Source: Pseudomonadota bacterium (lineage in GTDB: Bacteria; Pseudomonadota; Gammaproteobacteria; Burkholderiales; Burkholderiaceae). Taken from it: a stretch of 5,562 nt of DNA. The notes beneath the pieces are model-generated. The model did no database searches. It was given only the letters and a program-made list of their open reading frames with translations, and was not told the origin of the DNA. Shown here piece by piece: positions 1 to 5,562 of the stretch. Positions within the stretch are counted from its first letter, which is position 1. The number at the start of each line of letters is the position of its first letter. The DNA lies in NCBI GenBank assembly GCA_023441105.1, contig JAEZQX010000271.1:1-5562 (forward strand), read 5' to 3'. Both the position numbers and the translations under genes were made by a program.

Positions 1-1
1 C

Positions 2-400
2 ACCCACTGCTTCCCGTCCGCCAGCCGGATCGCCGCTGAAGGCGCCGCCGCCGTCGATGAACTGGGCCGGCTCGGCATCATCCGCACCCGCGGCCTGGCG
101 ATCGTGGCGGTCGCAACCGCGCTGCGCGATGGCGAGCTGCGCCTGGCGCCCGGTGCACCGGTGGAGCCGGCACTGTCCGCCCTCGCCGCCGTCCGCGGCA
201 TCGGCCCCTGGACCGCGCACTACATCGCGATGCGCGCGCTCGGCTGGCGCGATGCCTTCCCGCCGGGCGACGCGGCTGTGCTCAAGGCGCTGTCGCTCAC
301 CAGCGCCGCAGCCGCGGCGCGCGCGGCCGAAGGCTGGCGCCCGTGGCGCGCCTACGCGGTCATGCACCTGTGGCGCAGGGCGGCCATCAACGCGCGCTGA
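2..400 (+). CDS. alkA: DNA-3-methyladenine glycosylase II, C-terminal part (5' truncated by window)
   Basis: Base-excision repair enzyme that removes alkylated purines such as 3-methyladenine from DNA in the cytoplasm. Only the last 132 residues lie in the window; the frame is open to the left edge, so the start is outside. The visible part begins with a FPSASRIAA stretch matching the AlkA region before the helix-hairpin-helix. Next comes the hairpin itself, AVRGIGPWTAHYIAMRAL (about nt 188-241), which holds DNA in this superfamily. It is followed by the FPPGD loop, whose Asp (nt 269-271) aligns with the catalytic Asp238 of E. coli AlkA. The C-terminal GWRPWRAYAVMHLWR helix is also typical of AlkA. 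A start at the GTG at nt 104 would cut away the beginning of this homology, so it is not the real start. The stop overlaps the end of the opposite-strand gene. The missing N-terminus could carry an Ada-type domain, as in Ada-AlkA fusions; this cannot be judged here. Confidence 0.9.
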   Translation, partial: THCFPSASRIAAEGAAAVDELGRLGIIRTRGLAIVAVATALRDGELRLAPGAPVEPALSALAAVRGIGPWTAHYIAMRALGWRDAFPPGDAAVLKALSLTSAAAAARAAEGWRPWRAYAVMHLWRRAAINAR

Positions 401-998
401 CGCTGTGGCTCGAGCTGACCAGCAGGCGACCGTCGGGCAGCGTCACCAGCACCGCCAGCAGTTCGTCGCGGTATTCGTCGCGGGTGATGCGCCGATAGAC
501 CACCGCCTCCACCGCCTGGCCGGATTCGAACAGGCCCGGCTCGTCGAGCAGCCGCCGGGTCAGCCGCCAATCGAGCGCGATCTCGACGATGCCTCGCCGC
601 TCGCTGGCGCGCAGCAGGGTGAGCGTCGGCCGCGCCTCGGCATCCTCCAGCGCCCTCATCCATTCGCGGTCGCGGGGCAGCTGCAGGTTGCGCGGCACGT
701 CGAGGGTGAGGCGGGCGTGCGGATAGCCGACATACGAATCGACCAGCCGGCCGGCAACGTACATCGGCTGCGCGAAATCATAGCGGCCGGCGAAGCCGTG
801 ATGCGCCCGGGCGGCGATCGGCACCAGGCCGGCGACGAGCACCGCGCCGAACAGCCGACGCCTGGCGGCGGACGGCGGCGGGTGTGCAATCTGCGGGCAG
901 GTCGGGCGGCGCAGCGGATCCGCGGCGCCGGGAGCAACATCGATCACTGGCAAAATAGGCGTCGCCGCATCAGGCAGCCCCTGGAAGTGGTGGCGCAT
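387..998 (-). CDS. Exported DUF6152-like protein of unknown function
   Basis: Function unknown. With the ATG at 998 the product is 203 aa. Residues 46-65 (RRRLFGAVLVAGLVPIAARA) form a signal peptide: an arginine cluster with an RRxF core resembling a Tat motif, a hydrophobic stretch and an ARA cleavage site. The mature protein would be about 138 aa and begin HHGFAGRYDF. That start, followed by PMYVAGRLVDSYVGYPHARLTLDV, resembles the opening of DUF6152 proteins (AHH, then a beta strand with G-T/R-V, then NPH/YPH). The later GQAVEAVVYRR and DGRLLVSS stretches suggest further strands of a small beta fold. The start is uncertain: candidates are TTG 1034, ATG 1022, ATG 998 and GTG 947, none with a clear Shine-Dalgarno. 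All leave an unusually long segment before the arginines, so the true start may be downstream at a rare codon. The stop overlaps alkA by 14 bp, tail to tail. The family assignment comes from recognised motifs only. Confidence 0.6.
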   Translation of the reverse strand: MRHHFQGLPDAATPILPVIDVAPGAADPLRRPTCPQIAHPPPSAARRRLFGAVLVAGLVPIAARAHHGFAGRYDFAQPMYVAGRLVDSYVGYPHARLTLDVPRNLQLPRDREWMRALEDAEARPTLTLLRASERRGIVEIALDWRLTRRLLDEPGLFESGQAVEAVVYRRITRDEYRDELLAVLVTLPDGRLLVSSSHSVSAR

Positions 999-1048
999 CC
1001 GCGCGGCACCGACGCCGAGCATACAACAGGGCAAGCGACACCTCGCCC

Positions 1049-1849
1049 ATGAACCCCAAACGCCTGCTCTTCCTGCACGCCAACGGCTTCCCGGCGGCTG
1101 TCTACCGTCGCTTCCTCGAGGTGCTGCAGGCGTCGATCGAGGTGATCCCGGTGGCGGTCCTGGAAACGCCGGCCGACACCCCGGCCGCGTTGCGCTGGCG
1201 GCGCATGCGCGAGCAGGCCGCCGAGGCGCTGGTTGCCGCCGGCGACGGGACCGGCCTCGTCGGGCATTCGATGGGCGGCTATCTCGCGCTGATGGCCGCC
1301 GCGCAGCGCCTGCCGGCGCGGCATCCGGTGGTGTTGATCGATTCGCCGCTGCCGGACTTCGGCCGCGGCACCCTGTTGAGCCTCGCGCAGCGCACCGGCC
1401 TGGTCTACCGGCTCGGGCCGGCGCCGATCGCCGCCCGGCGCCGCCATACCTGGCCCGATCGCGACGAGGCGAGAAGCTACTTCGTCGCCAAGTCCTTCGT
1501 GCAGCGCTGGGCCCCCGGCGTGCTCGACGACTTCGTGGCCCATGCGCTGCGCGACCAGGCCGGCTCGCACGCCGGCCAGATCACCTTGCGCATCCCGCGC
1601 GAGGAGGAACGCGACATCTATGCCCACCTGCCGCATCGCGACGCCGCCCGGGCGCTGCGCGGCCTGGGTGCCGCCGGCGTGCCCCTGGGGTTCGTCGCCG
1701 GCGGCCACTCGCAGGAGATGAAGATGGCCGGCTGGCGGGCCAACCGGCGGCTGTTCGGCGAGCAGATGGTGACGCTGCCGACCGGCCACCTGGTGCCGTT
1801 CGAGGCGCCGCAGGCCTGCGCGCAGGCGGTGCTGGCGCTGCTGCGCTGA
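1049..1849 (+). CDS. Alpha/beta hydrolase family protein
   Basis: A 266-residue, single-domain alpha/beta hydrolase, probably cytoplasmic since no signal peptide is present; the substrate is unknown. The N-terminus KRLLFLHANGFP is the first core strand followed by the oxyanion-hole HANGFP loop. The nucleophile elbow is GHSMGG, with Ser74 as the expected nucleophile. Strand 5 follows (VVLIDSPLPD, residues 94-103). The expected acid lies after VPLGFVAGGHSQE, most likely Glu223, and the catalytic His is His247 in TGHLVPFEAP. The triad order and the 266-aa length fit the family, so an active esterase- or lipase-like hydrolase is expected. The ATG at 1049 fits homologue-like N-termini, although no good ribosome binding site precedes it. 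It is transcribed divergently from the exported-protein gene, and 129 bp separate it from aacS. The context does not reveal its substrate. Confidence 0.9.
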   Translation: MNPKRLLFLHANGFPAAVYRRFLEVLQASIEVIPVAVLETPADTPAALRWRRMREQAAEALVAAGDGTGLVGHSMGGYLALMAAAQRLPARHPVVLIDSPLPDFGRGTLLSLAQRTGLVYRLGPAPIAARRRHTWPDRDEARSYFVAKSFVQRWAPGVLDDFVAHALRDQAGSHAGQITLRIPREEERDIYAHLPHRDAARALRGLGAAGVPLGFVAGGHSQEMKMAGWRANRRLFGEQMVTLPTGHLVPFEAPQACAQAVLALLR

Positions 1850-1873
1850 AGCCGGCACGCGATCCGCGTCCGC

Positions 1874-1879
1874 TATATT
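1874..1879 (+). promoter_or_regulatory. Candidate -10 element upstream of aacS
   Basis: TATATT matches the sigma-70 -10 consensus TATAAT at 5 of 6 positions and stands out in GC-rich surroundings. It lies 37 bp before a 23-codon upstream ORF and 105 bp before aacS. I could not find a convincing -35 element 16-18 bp upstream, where the sequence is GCCGGC-like. Recognition would therefore need an activator, or the match is chance. Confidence 0.35.
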
Positions 1880-1899
1880 CACCCTTCGACGACCACGAC

Positions 1900-1903
1900 G
1901 GAG
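1900..1903 (+). promoter_or_regulatory. Shine-Dalgarno of the upstream ORF
   Basis: GGAG sits 7 nt before the ATG at 1911. It is the only good ribosome binding site between the hydrolase stop and the aacS start: the bases just before the aacS ATG are CTTGCCCG and carry no purine-rich motif. Ribosomes would therefore be expected to enter at 1911 and reach aacS by coupling. Confidence 0.45.
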
Positions 1904-1910
1904 ACGGATC

Positions 1911-1982
1911 ATGGCCAGCCACGACCCGATGGCGGACGGCCCGCACGGATCGGCCGGCCTGCGCCACGGCCTTGCCCGATGA
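1911..1982 (+). CDS. Putative 23-aa leader peptide translationally coupled to aacS
   Basis: A 24-codon ORF (ATG to TGA) encoding a peptide that begins MASHDPMADG and ends RHGLAR. It has a well-placed GGAG and a -10-like TATATT upstream. Its TGA overlaps the aacS ATG in an ATGA arrangement, the classical layout for translational coupling. The peptide is rich in Gly, Ala and His, with no hydrophobic segment and no family I recognise. A GC hairpin can form near its end: GGCCG at 1952-1956 with CGGCC at 1967-1971. A second pairing, ATCGG at 1949-1953 with CCGAT at 1976-1980, would include the first two bases of the aacS start codon. I infer a leader ORF rather than a functional protein; a chance ORF remains possible. 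Confidence 0.35.
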   Translation: MASHDPMADGPHGSAGLRHGLAR

Positions 1983-4048
1983 ACGAGGCAGCTGACCAGG
2001 CGCTCTGGCGTCCGGATGCGGCTCGCATCGCCCGCGCGCCGATCACCCGCTTCCGTGCCTGGCTGGAGGAGCATCGCGGCCTGCGCTTCCCCGACTACGA
2101 ATCGCTGTGGCACTGGTCGGTGACCGACCTCGAGGACTTCTGGCAGAGCATCGCCGACTACTCGGGCGTGCGCTTCCACGCGCCGCCGCAGCGCATCCTC
2201 TCGCAGCGGCGGATGCCGGGCGCGCGCTGGTTCGACGGCGCGACGCTCAATCATGCGGAGACCCTGCTGCGGCGCGCCGCCGACCCGGACGCAGGCGAGC
2301 GCGACGCGCTGGTCTTCCGCGACGAGCGCGGCCGTCGCCGGACGATGTCCTGGCGCGCCCTGGCCGGCGACGTGGGCGCCTTCGCCGCCACGCTTCGCTC
2401 GCTCGGCGTGACGGCAGGCGACCGGGTCGTCGCCTACGCGCCCAACATCCCGGAGACGGCGGTCGCGTTCCTCGGCGCCAATGCGATCGGCGCCACCTGG
2501 GCGAGCTGCGCCCCGGACCTCGGGCCGACCAGCGTCGTCGACCGCTTCCGCCAGATCTCCCCGCGCGTGCTGGTAGCCGTCGACGGCTACCAGTACGGCG
2601 GCAAGCCCTTCGACCGCCGCGCGATCGTCGACGAGCTGGTCATGCAGCTGCCGACGCTCGAGGCGCTCATCCTGGTGCCGTGCCTCGACGACGCCGCGAC
2701 CCTCGCGCCGCCGCGGCCGATCCGCATCGTGCCCTGGCGCGAAGCAGTCGCCGAGCCGCAGCCGCCGGCCTTCGAGCCGGTCGCCTTCGATCATCCGCTG
2801 TGGATCGTCTATTCCTCCGGCACCACCGGCATGCCCAAGCCGATCGTGCATGGCCACGGCGGCTCGCTGCTGATGGCGATGAAGGGATTGCCCCTGCACC
2901 AGGGCGTCGCGGCCGACGACCGATTCATGTGGTACTCGTCCACCAGCTGGATCATGTGGAACCTGTGGATCTCCGGCCTGGTGACCGGCGCGACGCTGGT
3001 GCACTACGACGGCAACCCCGGCCATCCGGACCTGGCGACGCTGTGGCGGCTGGTCGATGAAGAGCGGGTGACCTTCTTCGGCACCAGCCCGGCGTTCATC
3101 GGCCAGTGCATGAAGGCCGGCTTCGAGCCGCGCCGCCATTTCGGCTTCGACGCCTTGCGCAGCATCGGCTCCACCGGCTCGCCGCTGACCGATGAAAGCT
3201 ACCGCTGGGTCTACCGCAACGTGAAGGAAGACCTGCTGCTCGCTTCCATCTCCGGCGGCACCGACCCCGGCGCCGCCTTCCTGACCTCCTGCCCGATCCT
3301 GCCGGTGTATGCCGGCGAGATGCAATGTCGCGCCCTCGGCGCCGCCATCGAGGCGTTCGACGACAACGGCGTCGGTCAGGTCGGGCAGGTGGGCGAGCTG
3401 GTCTGCACCGCGCCGATGCCGTCGATGCCGCTCTATTTCTGGGGCGACGAGGACGGCTCGCGCTACTTCTCCAGCTACTTCGAGACCTGGCCCGGCGTCT
3501 GGCGCCACGGCGACTGGCTGCAGCTGATCGACCGGCCCGAGTCGCTCACCTCGCGCATCTTCGGCCGCAGCGACTCGACCATCAACCGCCACGGCATCCG
3601 GATGGGCACCAGCGAGCTGTACCGGGTGATCGAGCAGTTCGACGAGATCGCCGACTCGCTGGTCATCGACCTCGAATACCTCGGCAGGCCGTCGTTCCTG
3701 GCCTTGTTCATCGTCCCGGTCGCCGGTGCGTCGACCTGCGCGCCGTCGACGCCGCAGGAAGCGGCGCGCGGGCTGACGGGTGTCGACCCGGACCTGCGTG
3801 CCCGGCTGCTGGAGCGGATCCGCACCCAGCTGTCGGCGCGCCACGTGCCCGACGAGGTGTACGCGGTGCCCGAGATCCCGCACACCCTGACCGGGAAGAA
3901 GCTCGAGGTGCCGATCAAGCGCATCCTCCTCGGTCACCCGACCGCCAAGGCGGTCAACCGTGACTCGATGGCCAACCCTGGCATCATCGACTGGTTCGTG
4001 GCCTTCCACGCCGCGCGCGAGCTTGCCCGGCAGGACACTGCGGGCTGA
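1979..4048 (+). CDS. aacS: Acetoacetate-CoA ligase (acetoacetyl-CoA synthetase)
   Basis: Cytoplasmic enzyme of the ANL superfamily (EC 6.2.1.16) that converts acetoacetate, ATP and CoA to acetoacetyl-CoA, AMP and PPi, feeding ketone-body or PHB metabolism. The 689 residues open with LWRPDAARIARAPITRFRAWLE and a YESLWHWSV segment, the usual N-terminus, which supports the ATG at 1979. The ATP-binding loop is YSSGTTGMPKP (residues 278-288). GSTGSP (397-402) and SGGTD (425-429) form the adenylate pocket, and the latter with PVYAGEMQCRALG is typical of acetoacetate rather than acetate ligases. The hinge motif GRSDSTINRHGIRMGTSELYR contains Asp532, and the catalytic lysine is Lys640 in TLTGKKLEVPIKR. 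The protein is somewhat longer than the roughly 650-660 aa common in the family; about 20 extra residues (near 582-602) lie in the C-terminal domain. No own Shine-Dalgarno is visible, so translation probably depends on the overlapping upstream ORF. The thioredoxin gene follows by 49 bp. Confidence 0.95.
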   Translation: MNEAADQALWRPDAARIARAPITRFRAWLEEHRGLRFPDYESLWHWSVTDLEDFWQSIADYSGVRFHAPPQRILSQRRMPGARWFDGATLNHAETLLRRAADPDAGERDALVFRDERGRRRTMSWRALAGDVGAFAATLRSLGVTAGDRVVAYAPNIPETAVAFLGANAIGATWASCAPDLGPTSVVDRFRQISPRVLVAVDGYQYGGKPFDRRAIVDELVMQLPTLEALILVPCLDDAATLAPPRPIRIVPWREAVAEPQPPAFEPVAFDHPLWIVYSSGTTGMPKPIVHGHGGSLLMAMKGLPLHQGVAADDRFMWYSSTSWIMWNLWISGLVTGATLVHYDGNPGHPDLATLWRLVDEERVTFFGTSPAFIGQCMKAGFEPRRHFGFDALRSIGSTGSPLTDESYRWVYRNVKEDLLLASISGGTDPGAAFLTSCPILPVYAGEMQCRALGAAIEAFDDNGVGQVGQVGELVCTAPMPSMPLYFWGDEDGSRYFSSYFETWPGVWRHGDWLQLIDRPESLTSRIFGRSDSTINRHGIRMGTSELYRVIEQFDEIADSLVIDLEYLGRPSFLALFIVPVAGASTCAPSTPQEAARGLTGVDPDLRARLLERIRTQLSARHVPDEVYAVPEIPHTLTGKKLEVPIKRILLGHPTAKAVNRDSMANPGIIDWFVAFHAARELARQDTAG
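2570..2593. repeat. 24-bp perfect palindrome inside aacS
   Basis: The left arm CTGGTAGCCGTC is followed immediately by its exact reverse complement GACGGCTACCAG, centred on GTCGAC. It falls exactly on eight aacS codons (LVAVDGYQ, residues 198-205). As RNA it can form a 10-bp stem with a TCGA loop; as DNA it is a symmetric site. It uses the valine codon GTA, rare in this gene, where GTG and GTC dominate. The encoded AVDGY segment is conserved in the family as I know it, so protein constraint accounts for part of the sequence. The function is unknown and may be none. Confidence 0.9.
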
Positions 4049-4059
4049 TCCGAAACTCG

Positions 4060-4080
4060 CGGCGCCCATTGGCGGCGCCG
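4060..4080 (+). other. GC hairpin between aacS and the thioredoxin gene
   Basis: CGGCGCC (4060-4066) and GGCGCCG (4074-4080) form a perfect 7-bp stem with a 7-nt loop, 11 bp after the aacS stop and just before the thioredoxin ribosome binding site. No T-run follows, so it is not an intrinsic terminator. It could dampen readthrough, stabilise the upstream mRNA 3' end or modulate thioredoxin translation. GC-rich DNA gives such hairpins easily, so the functional claim is weak. Confidence 0.3.
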
Positions 4081-4087
4081 ATCTTGC

Positions 4088-4092
4088 AGGAG
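4088..4092 (+). promoter_or_regulatory. Shine-Dalgarno fixing the thioredoxin start
   Basis: AGGAG lies 5 nt before the ATG at 4098. The same frame is open upstream to 3960, but that stretch overlaps the 3' end of aacS and encodes nothing thioredoxin-like. This site decides the start. Confidence 0.8.
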
Positions 4093-4097
4093 CCGTC

Positions 4098-4472
<375 letters not shown>

Positions 4473-4512
4473 GGATTCCCTCCGGGCGGCAGCGGCTTTC
4501 GCGAACGATTCC

Positions 4513-4521
4513 TGATACGAT
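4513..4521 (+). promoter_or_regulatory. Candidate extended -10 promoter for the iron-binding protein gene
   Basis: TGATACGAT contains the extended -10 TG dinucleotide, one spacer base and TACGAT, which matches TATAAT at 4 of 6 positions. No good -35 is visible about 17 bp upstream, as expected for an extended -10 promoter. Transcription would start around 4528, leaving a leader of about 60 nt before the GTG at 4589. It overlaps the Fur-like box, so repressor binding would block RNA polymerase. Confidence 0.4.
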
Positions 4522-4534
4522 AACCATTCGCATT
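4516..4534 (+). promoter_or_regulatory. Fur-like box upstream of fbpA
   Basis: TACGATAACCATTCGCATT matches the Fur arrangement AATGATAATCATTATCATT at 14 of 19 positions in a hand alignment. The best-preserved part is GATAA-x-CATT. It lies 54 bp before an Fe(3+)-binding protein gene and overlaps a candidate -10, so both sequence and context support iron-dependent repression by Fur with Fe(2+). It is unusually AT-rich for this window. Other Fur-superfamily regulators cannot be excluded. Confidence 0.6.
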
Positions 4535-4544
4535 TGTGCGAATG
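4525..4544. repeat. Perfect 8-bp inverted repeat overlapping the Fur-like box
   Basis: CATTCGCA (4525-4532) and TGCGAATG (4537-4544) are exact reverse complements separated by TTTG. The left arm is the right half of the Fur-like box; the right arm extends 10 bp beyond it. The repeat could allow a second Fur dimer to bind side by side, serve as an operator for another dimeric regulator, or form a stem-loop at the mRNA 5' end. Confidence 0.6.
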
Positions 4545-4576
4545 AGCGGCGGCCGGCGGCCGTCGCCAACGTATCG

Positions 4577-4581
4577 AGGAG
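4577..4581 (+). promoter_or_regulatory. Shine-Dalgarno supporting the GTG start of fbpA
   Basis: AGGAG lies 7 nt before the GTG at 4589. No ATG in the same frame fits as a start before the signal peptide, so this site supports a GTG start for the iron-binding protein. Confidence 0.8.
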
Positions 4582-4588
4582 ATCGTTC

Positions 4589-5562
4589 GTGAAGACAAAT
4601 CTGCTGTCCAGGCCCTCGGCCGCCACCGGGCGCGCGAGGTCGCCTGCCGCGTGGCTGCCGGCCGCGTTCCTGCCAGCCATTGCCGCCGTTGCGATCGCCC
4701 TCGCGCCGGCCGCCCAAGCCCAGGACAAGGTCCTCAACGTCTATTCTGCCCGTCACAACCAGACCGACGAGCAGCTCTACGGCGAGTTCGCGCGCCAGAC
4801 CGGCGTCAAGATCAACCGCATCGAGCTCGGCGACGAGCCGCTGCTCGAGCGCATGAAGTCCGAAGGCGACAAGAGCCCGGCCGACGTGGTGCTGCTGGTC
4901 GACGCCACCCGCCTGTTCCGCGCCCAGAAGGAGGGCCTGTTCCAGCCGGTCGAGTCGAAGGTCCTCACCGAGCGCATTCCCGCCGAGTTCCGCGCCAGCG
5001 ACAACAGCTGGTTCGGCTTCTCCAACCGCGCCCGCGTGATCGTCTACAACAAGGACAACGTCGATCCCAAGGACGTCCAGACCTACGAGTCGCTCGCGGA
5101 CGCGAAGAACAAGGGCAAGGTGTGCACGCGCTCGGGCAGCCATCCGTACAACCTGTCGCTGTTCGGCGCGATGATCGAGCACCACGGCCTGGAGAAGACC
5201 GAGTCCTGGCTCAAGGGCCTGGTCGGCAACATGGCGCGCAGCCCCAAGGGCGGCGACACCGACCAGATCCGGGCGGTGGCGAGCGGCGAGTGCGGCGTCG
5301 CGCTCACCAACTCCTACTACTGGGTGCGGTTGATGCGCTCGGACAAGCCGGCGGACCAGGAGGTCGTGAGCAAGGTCGGCATGGTCTGGCCGAACCAGTC
5401 GACCACCGGCGTGCACATGAACCTCGCCGGCGGCGCGGTGGCAAGGCACGCCCCGAACAAGCAGATCGCGGTGCAGTTCCTGGAGTACCTCGCCAGCGAC
5501 CAGGCGCAGGCCTACTTCGCCAACGGCAACAACGAGTGGCCCACCGTCAAGAGCGCCAAGAC
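4589..5562 (+). CDS. fbpA: Fe(3+) ABC transporter periplasmic substrate-binding protein (3' truncated by window)
   Basis: Periplasmic iron-binding component of an FbpABC/FutABC-type ferric uptake ABC transporter. 324 codons are visible from GTG 4589; the stop is outside, but the protein is nearly complete for a family of about 340-350 aa. Residues 1-44 are a signal peptide with a long n-region, a hydrophobic core (about 22-41) and an AQA cleavage site, giving a mature start at Gln45. The first strand VLNVYSARH, the ADVVLLVDATRL segment and the NSYYW motif (241-245) identify the family. Tyr243-Tyr244 are the expected iron-ligand pair, and Tyr187 (HPYN) fits the third tyrosine. In relatives the start motif reads RHY, where His and Tyr can bind iron; here it is RHN, with Asn57. 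The ending QAYFANGNNEWPTVKS is also typical. The upstream Fur-like box implies induction under iron shortage, and permease and ATPase genes probably follow beyond the window. Confidence 0.93.
   Translation, partial: MKTNLLSRPSAATGRARSPAAWLPAAFLPAIAAVAIALAPAAQAQDKVLNVYSARHNQTDEQLYGEFARQTGVKINRIELGDEPLLERMKSEGDKSPADVVLLVDATRLFRAQKEGLFQPVESKVLTERIPAEFRASDNSWFGFSNRARVIVYNKDNVDPKDVQTYESLADAKNKGKVCTRSGSHPYNLSLFGAMIEHHGLEKTESWLKGLVGNMARSPKGGDTDQIRAVASGECGVALTNSYYWVRLMRSDKPADQEVVSKVGMVWPNQSTTGVHMNLAGGAVARHAPNKQIAVQFLEYLASDQAQAYFANGNNEWPTVKSAK

Noticed and set aside
57..1052. Plus-strand open frame of 331 codons crossing alkA and the exported-protein gene
   Set aside because: It runs out of frame through alkA and antisense to the exported-protein gene, and the product is Arg/Ala/Pro-rich without domains.
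2107..3060. Plus-strand open frame of 317 codons inside aacS
   Set aside because: Alternate frame of a well-supported enzyme gene, with an Arg/Ala/Pro-rich product typical of shadow frames.
3371..3397. Three 9-bp near-repeats encoding VGQ VGQ VGE in aacS
   Set aside because: The segment has the normal length for this family loop before GELVCTAP, so it looks like coding constraint rather than repeat expansion.
3960..4097. N-terminal extension of the thioredoxin from a start at 3960
   Set aside because: It overlaps the end of aacS and has no thioredoxin-like sequence; the AGGAG at 4088-4092 and the normal thioredoxin N-terminus favour ATG 4098.

Overview
The window is very GC-rich, with G or C at nearly every third codon position. 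Gene content (AlkA, acetoacetyl-CoA synthetase, a Fur-type site before a ferric-iron binding protein) suggests a proteobacterial chromosome, probably beta or gamma. The lineage is an inference. Nothing marks a mobile element: I see no transposase, integrase, CRISPR array, tRNA or rRNA. It reads as ordinary chromosome.

Layout, left to right: (1) the 3' end of an AlkA-type DNA-3-methyladenine glycosylase gene (+). (2) On the minus strand, tail-to-tail and overlapping alkA by 14 bp, a gene for a small exported protein resembling DUF6152, with an RR-type signal peptide and a predicted mature N-terminus of His-His. (3) Divergent from it, an alpha/beta hydrolase gene (+). (4) A 129-bp gap with a -10-like TATATT, a good Shine-Dalgarno and a 23-codon upstream ORF. 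The stop of this ORF overlaps the start codon of the next gene. (5) A 689-aa acetoacetate-CoA ligase gene (aacS), the largest in the window, containing a 24-bp perfect palindrome. (6) A 124-aa single-domain thioredoxin gene 49 bp downstream, with its own strong ribosome binding site. (7) A 116-bp intergenic region with a Fur-like box, an extended -10 candidate and a perfect inverted repeat. (8) The first 324 codons of a periplasmic Fe(3+)-binding protein (FbpA/FutA family), cut off by the window edge.

How the genes relate: aacS and the thioredoxin gene are close enough to share a transcript, though no functional link is evident. AacS activates acetoacetate to acetoacetyl-CoA, which feeds ketone-body use or PHB turnover. 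The FbpA gene has its own apparent iron-responsive promoter and probably heads an iron-uptake operon continuing beyond the window. alkA, the exported protein and the hydrolase look like independent units.

I found no convincing new multi-gene system. The points most worth checking are the in-frame palindrome in aacS, the coupled upstream ORF, the layered operator before fbpA, and the loss of one expected iron-ligand tyrosine in FbpA.
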